10,102 nt of DNA, taken from assembly GCA_900753645.1 (NCBI GenBank), contig CAADZW010000088.1, forward strand, positions 1 to 10,102. The letters run 5' to 3'. Shown piece after piece: positions 5,749 through 10,102 of this stretch. The stretch's first letter is position 1; each line of letters starts with the position of its first letter. The position numbers and the translations under genes are program-made. The DNA is from Bacilli bacterium (GTDB lineage: Bacteria; Bacillota_I; Bacilli_A; RF39; UBA660). The notes beneath the pieces were generated by a model that was not told the origin of the DNA, made no database searches, and was given only the letters and a program-made list of their open reading frames with translations.

Positions 5749-6786
5749 ATGGCAGTTGTATCAATGAGTTATTTACTCGAAGCTGGTGTTCATTTTGGAC
5801 ATCAAACAAAAAGATGGAATCCTAAAATGAAGGAATACATCTATACTTCTCGTGACGATATTTATATTATCGATTTACAAAAAACAGCTAAAAAAATCGA
5901 TGAAGCTTATACAGCTTTAAAAGAAATCGTTGCTAATGGTGGTAAAGTTTTATTTGTAGGTACTAGAAAACAAGCTCAAGAAGCAATTAAAGAGGAAGCT
6001 ATCAGATCAAATTCTTATTATGTAACTGAAAGATGGTTAGGAGGAACTTTAACTAACTTTAAAACAATCAGAAGAAGAGTAAGAAGATTAGAAGAAATCG
6101 AAAAGATGGAAACTGATGGTATATTTGATTTGTTACCTAAAAAAGAGGTTATCGGCTTAAAGAAAGAGTATGCTAAATTGGATAATTTATTATGTGGTAT
6201 TAGAGAAATGAATAAATTACCTCAAGCTCTTTTCATAGTAGATCCTTCAAAAGAGGAAAATGCTATTAAAGAAGCTAGAAAATTAAATATTCCAGTTTTC
6301 GGAATTGTCGATACTAATTGTGATCCTGATATGGTTGATTATGTAATTCCTGCTAATGATGACGCAATAAGAGCTGTTAAGCTAATTACTAGTGTTATGG
6401 CTAATGCTGTTGTTGAAGCTAATGGTGGTGAAATAATCGACTATGTTAGTGATAAAAACAAGGATGAAAATGCTACTGAAGTAATGCAAAAAGCATTAGA
6501 AACAGTAAAAAGAAAAGAAGAAAGACCTAAAAAAGAAAATAAAAACTTTAAAAAACCATTTGGTAAAAAAGAAGGCAAAAGAGAGTTTAAATCTGAAGTA
6601 AAAGAAACCGAAACAAAAGCTGTTAAAGAAGTTAAACAAACTGAAGAAAAAGAAGTTAAAAAAGCAGATAAGGTTGAATCACTTGACGCAATGACTGTAG
6701 CTGAATTAAGAGAATTAGCTAAAGGAAGAGAAATTAAAGGTTATTCAACTATGAAAAAAGCCGAATTGTTAGAAGCTTTAAAATAA
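5749..6786 (+). CDS. rpsB: 30S ribosomal protein S2 with C-terminal Rho_N/SAP-like extension
   Basis: S2 sits between head and body of the small ribosomal subunit and helps bind S1 and mRNA. Residues 1 to about 228 are a standard S2: [15 protein letters not shown] near 13, [10 protein letters not shown] near 69, [13 protein letters not shown] near 95, PQALFIVDP near 158 and [14 protein letters not shown] near 181. Unlike the usual product of about 250 aa, this one has 345. Residues about 235-310 form a Lys/Glu-rich, low-complexity linker, and residues about 314-345 ([19 protein letters not shown], then KKAELLEAL) resemble the small Rho_N/SAP nucleic-acid-binding helix pair. The frame is intact and codon use is uniform, so this is not an assembly fusion. 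The AGGAGG RBS spacing is ideal. tsf follows after 12 nt. Confidence 0.97.
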   Translation: MAVVSMSYLLEAGVHFGHQTKRWNPKMKEYIYTSRDDIYIIDLQKTAKKIDEAYTALKEIVANGGKVLFVGTRKQAQEAIKEEAIRSNSYYVTERWLGGTLTNFKTIRRRVRRLEEIEKMETDGIFDLLPKKEVIGLKKEYAKLDNLLCGIREMNKLPQALFIVDPSKEENAIKEARKLNIPVFGIVDTNCDPDMVDYVIPANDDAIRAVKLITSVMANAVVEANGGEIIDYVSDKNKDENATEVMQKALETVKRKEERPKKENKNFKKPFGKKEGKREFKSEVKETETKAVKEVKQTEEKEVKKADKVESLDAMTVAELRELAKGREIKGYSTMKKAELLEALK

Positions 6787-6798
6787 GGAGAGATAATA

Positions 6799-7671
6799 AT
6801 GATAAGTGCTAGTTTAGTAAAAGAGTTAAGAGAAGCAACTGGTGCTGGTATGCTTGATTGTAAAAAAGCCCTAGAAGCCACTAATGGTTCTATCGATGAA
6901 GCTATCAACTGGTTACGTGAAAAAGGAATTAGTAAAGCAGCTAAAAAAGCAGATCGAATTGCTGCTGAGGGATTAGCCGCTACACTTATAGATGGCAATA
7001 AAGCAGTTATCGTTGAAGTAAATTCAGAAACTGATTTCGTTGCTAAAAACGATGAATTCAAAGATTTAGTTGAAACTATTTTAAAGGCGATTATCGATAA
7101 TGATGTTAAAACTAATGATGATGTTTTAAAATTAAATGTTAATGGTGAAACTATCGAAGAAATTATCGTTAATAAAACAGCTAAAATTGGCGAGAAATTA
7201 TCATTTAGAAGATTTGAAAAATTGACTAAAAATGATAATCAAGTATTTGGTTCATATTTACATATGGGAGGTAAAATAGCAGTATTAGTTACTTTGTCTA
7301 ATACTAGTGAAGAGGTAGCAAAAGATGTTGCTATGCATGCTGCTGCAATGCGTCCTAGTGTAGTAAGAAGAGATCAATTATCTAAAGAAGAAGTAGAAAA
7401 AGAAAGAGAAATTTTAAAAGAACAAGCGATTAATGAAGGTAAGCCTGCTGAAATAGCTGAAAAAATGGTTGAAGGCAGATTACTAAAATTTTATCAAGAA
7501 TCATGTTTAGAAGAACAATCTTTTGTTAAAGATGATAGTATTAATGTTTTGACTTATGTTAAAAATAATGGTGGAACTATCGATAACATGATTAGATTTG
7601 AAGTTGGCGAAGGTATGGCTAAAAGAGAAGATAACTTTGCTGAGGAAGTCGCAAAACAAATGGGTGCTTAA
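6799..7671 (+). CDS. tsf: Elongation factor Ts
   Basis: EF-Ts is the guanine-nucleotide exchange factor that recycles EF-Tu from GDP to GTP form during translation. The 290-residue product has the usual length. It begins with the UBA-like N-terminal domain SASLVKELREATGAGMLDCK (residues 3-22), continues with DEAINWLREKG, and carries the signature TDFVAKN (78-84), whose Asp-Phe contacts EF-Tu. The dimer/core domain follows, including MHAAAMRPSVV. The RBS AAGGAG overlaps the rpsB stop codon, giving tight operon coupling. The gene is rich in AGA arginine codons, consistent with high expression. A long hairpin follows the stop. Confidence 0.97.
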   Translation: MISASLVKELREATGAGMLDCKKALEATNGSIDEAINWLREKGISKAAKKADRIAAEGLAATLIDGNKAVIVEVNSETDFVAKNDEFKDLVETILKAIIDNDVKTNDDVLKLNVNGETIEEIIVNKTAKIGEKLSFRRFEKLTKNDNQVFGSYLHMGGKIAVLVTLSNTSEEVAKDVAMHAAAMRPSVVRRDQLSKEEVEKEREILKEQAINEGKPAEIAEKMVEGRLLKFYQESCLEEQSFVKDDSINVLTYVKNNGGTIDNMIRFEVGEGMAKREDNFAEEVAKQMGA

Positions 7672-7697
7672 TGCATCTATTTTTTATGGATATAAAA

Positions 7698-7743
7698 AAA
7701 ACAAGTTTTAATATATGATTATGTTCTTATTAAAACTTGTTTT
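7698..7743. terminator. tsf terminator hairpin (15-bp stem, 16-nt loop)
   Basis: AAAACAAGTTTTAAT-type arms pair perfectly (7698-7712 with 7729-7743) around an unusually long 16-nt loop. The forward T-run is the end of the stem itself; on the reverse strand a run of T (7700-7694) follows. It sits 26 nt after the tsf stop and probably ends the rpsB-tsf transcript. Confidence 0.68.
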
Positions 7744-7926
7744 GTTATAAATGGCATATTAATGGTCTATTATTAAATTTAATCTTTAGATAATTATAAG
7801 AAAAACAAAATTAAACTTTATATTAATTAAATTTTACAGCATCCTAAAACCTATAAATAAGTTATATCATTTTAATTGTTATTTGACAATGGTATTTTTA
7901 AATATTGAAATTTTATATATAGTTCA

Positions 7927-7959
7927 AAAAAATTAAGATCTTTTTTGTCTTAATTTTTT
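7927..7959 (-). terminator. dacF rho-independent terminator
   Basis: On the minus strand a 12-bp stem (7959-7948 with 7938-7927) with a 9-nt loop ends in a seven-T stretch. The dacF TAA stop (7935-7933) is in the distal arm, so the last codons of the gene form the hairpin. The stem is mostly A-T. Confidence 0.72.
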
Positions 7960-9150
7960 CTTTTTCATTTTATTTTTAAATCTAACTAGTGATATTAAAA
8001 CTATTGTTACTAATAGTATAATCAAAATATTATCTGTGAAAAAGCTAATAATTGAAAAACTTAACCCACCTTCATATACGACTGATATTGTATCAATAAT
8101 CTCATCATTAAGTAAAATATCGACTGTTCCAATTTCACCCTTTTTAGTAAAGTAGCTTATTTCTTCTAATCCGTTATATTGAAATTTAAAATCTTCTTTA
8201 TTAATAGTTGTTTTTAAGTATTTAGAAATAGTTTGATTAGCTTTAATTTCTAATTGTTTTTGTTTACTATTTACAGTATCTAAAGTTACGATTGTATCAT
8301 CAGAATCGACAATGGTTAAATAACGATAATTAGAAGTGTAATAATCATATATTGTAAAGGCATCGATGATATGAAGAGGCCGATCACTTTCGCCATCAGC
8401 GTTAGTAGTTATTAACATATATTCAACACCATCATAATTAGCGATACTTGATAGGCAATATCCAGCTAATGTTGTATACCCAGTTTTAGATCCGTAAATA
8501 TATTTGTTTTGTAAATTGAAACGATTTAAATAATTAGAAAAAACACTTTTAAAAGTTAATGAGCCATCACTAGTAGTGTATGTGTTGCTAGTATATATTT
8601 CTTTAAATAGAGGATTTTGTAAAGCATACTTTAAAATAATACTCATTTCTCTAACAGTAGAATAGTGGTTGTTTGTATCTAAACCAGAGGTATTAGCAAA
8701 ATGAGTGTTAGTAAGGCCTAATTCTTCAGCTTTTTCATTCATTAAATTGACAAATTCTTCTTCGCTACCAATTATATAGTAGGCTAATGCTCTAGTAGCA
8801 TCAGCTCCTGAAGGTAGCAATGATCCATATAATAGATCTCTATAAGTAACTGTCTGATTAAGTTTAAAACCAGCAACTGATGCGTTAGCTTCTATTAATC
8901 CTTCCAAAGCTTGATATGGGATAGTAACTTTTTGATCAACATCATCTATATTTTCAATCGCGACGATAGACGTCATTATTTTAGTTAAACTAGCAATATA
9001 AGTTCTCTCATCAGCATTTTTTTCAAAAATAACTTCATTTTCATTCATATTATATAGAATGGCATGTGATGAATTAATTTCAAAGGTATCTGCCTTGATA
9101 TTAATAGGGATAATAATCAACAATAAAATTAAGTATTTCAAAAATTTCAT
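7933..9150 (-). CDS. dacF: D-alanyl-D-alanine carboxypeptidase (DacF-like low-molecular-weight PBP)
   Basis: This serine enzyme trims the terminal D-Ala from peptidoglycan pentapeptides outside the membrane. The 405-residue product has a signal peptide (cleavage likely after IKA, residue about 20). Its catalytic motifs are SLTK (Ser54, Lys57), KTG (222-224) within GSKTGYT, and, where SxN is usual, Ser-Gly-Ala at 114-116 within LLPSGADA. An accessory C-terminal domain is followed by a membrane anchor (about 367-390) and a basic tail. ATG 9150 is preferred because GAGG lies 6 nt upstream; an in-frame GTG at 9162 would overlap that RBS. The yigZ stop is 8 nt before the start, so the two form an operon. 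Whether it is vegetative or sporulation-linked cannot be told; the dacF name rests on family resemblance. Confidence 0.9.
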   Translation of the reverse strand: MKFLKYLILLLIIIPINIKADTFEINSSHAILYNMNENEVIFEKNADERTYIASLTKIMTSIVAIENIDDVDQKVTIPYQALEGLIEANASVAGFKLNQTVTYRDLLYGSLLPSGADATRALAYYIIGSEEEFVNLMNEKAEELGLTNTHFANTSGLDTNNHYSTVREMSIILKYALQNPLFKEIYTSNTYTTSDGSLTFKSVFSNYLNRFNLQNKYIYGSKTGYTTLAGYCLSSIANYDGVEYMLITTNADGESDRPLHIIDAFTIYDYYTSNYRYLTIVDSDDTIVTLDTVNSKQKQLEIKANQTISKYLKTTINKEDFKFQYNGLEEISYFTKKGEIGTVDILLNDEIIDTISVVYEGGLSFSIISFFTDNILIILLVTIVLISLVRFKNKMKKKKLRQKRS

Positions 9151-9158
9151 ATATTTCC

Positions 9159-9731
9159 TCACTTCATATAAATATTTTTTAGTATAGTAATTTTACTAAT
9201 TTGTCGTAATGTTTTTTCTATTTTATCAAAATCTCTGGTGGTAATTTCTACCTCATAAATTGGATTGGATTGAAAGTCTTTTTTAATGACATTACTTTTA
9301 TTTAATAAATAGTCAATTTCTTTCGTTTTTTGATAATCAAATTCTATTTTTAACAAAAGTCCTTCTTGTAATTCTTTGGTAATAATACTTTTTTTAGTGA
9401 CGTTGCTATAAGCTCTAATTAAGCCACCAGCACCTAATTTAGTTCCACCAAAATATCTTATAACGATACACAAAACGTGATTAAGATTTTCTTTTTTTAA
9501 AACATTTAAAATTGGTAAGCCAGCTGTCCCAGAAGGTTCGCCATCATCACTTGCTTTAATAGTATTATCGACAATATAAGCATAACAGTAGTGAGTAGCA
9601 TCGGGATATTGTTTTTTTATTTCTTGTAATTTGTCATCGATTTCTTTTTGCTGATCAATTTGACAAATTACTGCAATAAATCTTGATTTTTTAATGATTA
9701 ATTCATATGTATTATCGACTACTGTTTTCAT
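9159..9731 (-). CDS. yigZ: YigZ/YvyE family protein (IMPACT-type UPF0029 plus DUF1949)
   Basis: This is a widespread conserved cytoplasmic protein related to the N-terminal half of eukaryotic IMPACT; its biochemical role is not firmly established, with links proposed to translation or nucleic acids. The 190-residue product shows the full signature: KSRFIA (residues 15-20), HYCYAY near 47, SDDGEPSGTAGLPIL (61-75) and RYFGGTKLGAGGLIRAYS (92-109). The C-terminal DUF1949 ferredoxin-like domain spans about 126-184. Length is slightly under the usual 200-215. AGGTGG at 9741-9736 is the RBS. It is the first gene of an operon with dacF and is divergent from the radical SAM gene. Confidence 0.94.
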   Translation of the reverse strand: MKTVVDNTYELIIKKSRFIAVICQIDQQKEIDDKLQEIKKQYPDATHYCYAYIVDNTIKASDDGEPSGTAGLPILNVLKKENLNHVLCIVIRYFGGTKLGAGGLIRAYSNVTKKSIITKELQEGLLLKIEFDYQKTKEIDYLLNKSNVIKKDFQSNPIYEVEITTRDFDKIEKTLRQISKITILKNIYMK

Positions 9732-9746
9732 AAATCCACCTAATTA

Positions 9747-9775
9747 ATTATAACTTATTATTTAAAATAAGTCTA
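9747..9775 (-). promoter_or_regulatory. yigZ-dacF promoter
   Basis: On the minus strand a -35 TAGACT (9775-9770), a 17-nt spacer and a perfect -10 TATAAT (9752-9747) predict a start near 9740, at the yigZ RBS. The leader would be only about 10 nt. Confidence 0.6.
9753..9772. repeat. Inverted repeat between the divergent promoters
   Basis: ACTTATT (9753-9759) and AATAAGT (9766-9772) are perfect 7-bp arms separated by 6 bp. They lie in the spacer and -35 regions of both the yigZ and radical SAM promoters, where a dimeric repressor could act. The arms are AT-rich, so chance is possible. Confidence 0.4.
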
Positions 9776-9789
9776 GATTATGATAGAAT
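9761..9789 (+). promoter_or_regulatory. Promoter of the radical SAM gene
   Basis: A -35 TTTAAA (9761-9766), a 17-nt spacer and a -10 TAGAAT (9784-9789) preceded by TG form an extended -10 promoter. The predicted start, near 9796, is only about 2 nt before the ATG. Confidence 0.5.
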
Positions 9790-9797
9790 AAATAAGT

Positions 9798-10102
9798 ATG
9801 AAGAAGTTTAAGAAAATTTATATTGAAATAACTAATATTTGTAATCTAAATTGTCAGTTTTGTTCCAAAGATAGTAAACCAAAAAAAGAAATGACATTAA
9901 CAGAATTTGAACATATTTTAAAACAAATTGATAAATATACGGATTATCTTTATTTACATGTTAAAGGAGAACCTTTATTACATTCTAAAATAGATCAAAT
10001 AATTAGTTTATGTAAAAAATATAATAAGCAAATTAATATCACAACTAACGGAACTTTAGTAAAACAAAAATTAAATATTTTAGAAAATGTTCGTCAAGTG
10101 AA
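9798..10102 (+). CDS. Radical SAM domain protein (5' end only, runs off the window)
   Basis: The open frame encodes at least 101 residues and continues past the edge. It begins with the radical SAM iron-sulfur motif CX3CX2C (Cys15, Cys19, Cys22 in ICNLNCQFC), followed by the VKGEPLLH strand near residue 56, whose GEP is typical of SAM binding, and by ITTNGTL near 80. Such proteins use a 4Fe-4S cluster and S-adenosylmethionine to start radical chemistry; the short N-terminus before the cysteines and the GEP and TTNG motifs are common in SPASM-type peptide or enzyme maturases. The specific substrate cannot be told without the C-terminus. No ribosome binding site is seen before the ATG, and the promoter lies almost on the start codon. 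Confidence 0.88.
   Translation, partial: MKKFKKIYIEITNICNLNCQFCSKDSKPKKEMTLTEFEHILKQIDKYTDYLYLHVKGEPLLHSKIDQIISLCKKYNKQINITTNGTLVKQKLNILENVRQV

Noticed and set aside
6741..7061. 106-codon open frame on the reverse strand over the rpsB-tsf junction
   Set aside because: Lies antisense to highly conserved rpsB and tsf codons, has no RBS and no recognisable protein features.
7883..7888. Perfect -35 TTGACA in the tsf-dacF gap
   Set aside because: No -10 at 15-19 nt and it would read only antisense into dacF.
9151..9162. GTG at 9162 as dacF start overlapping the yigZ stop
   Set aside because: The GTG lies within the RBS that serves ATG 9150, and the signal peptide starts naturally at 9150.

Overview
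The window comes from a low-GC (about 30 % by eye), endospore-forming Gram-positive bacterium (Firmicutes/Bacillota). The sporulation genes spoIIIAH, gerE and gerM, strong AGGAGG ribosome binding sites, SecG, a low-molecular-weight penicillin-binding protein and AGA-rich codon use all point that way. TGG encodes Trp and TGA is used as a stop, so the standard bacterial code applies. The AT-richness and unusual gene grouping suggest a gut-type Bacilli lineage (Erysipelotrichales or an RF39-like group) rather than Bacillus, but this is inference only. There is no mobile element, CRISPR array or clear sign of recent transfer.

Layout, left to right. Bases 1-170 are AT-rich and stop-rich on the forward strand, with no gene recognised. 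secG (+) follows with its own promoter and terminator. A convergent tRNA-Arg(UCU) (-) has its own promoter and terminator. A forward group follows: galU, then a two-gene unit of a five-TM CmpB-like membrane protein and a GT2 glycosyltransferase, plausibly envelope or exopolysaccharide synthesis. It meets a reverse-strand sporulation cluster at a hairpin shared by both strands. That cluster reads spoIIIAH > gerE > gerM: two parts of the channel platform between forespore and mother cell, with the late mother-cell regulator between them. A 333-base divergent gap holds the rpsB promoter and a roughly 145-nt structured leader, then the rpsB-tsf translation operon (+). The 261-base gap after tsf holds a tsf hairpin at its left end and the dacF terminator at its right end; between them I see only AT-rich sequence. 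The yigZ-dacF operon (-) follows, and divergently the 5' end of a radical SAM gene (+) runs off the window.

The most interesting structure is upstream of gerE. A perfect 11-bp inverted repeat places the gerE ribosome binding site in one arm. A sequence matching the sigma-K consensus fires from inside the loop. Read-through RNA from spoIIIAH would therefore carry an arm able to mask the gerE start, while RNA begun at the sigma-K-like promoter would not. This would be a simple way to delay GerE until sigma-K is active. Also notable are a ribosomal protein S2 with a charged linker and a Rho_N/SAP-like C-terminal module, stop codons repeatedly built into terminator stems, and several transcripts predicted to have almost no leader.
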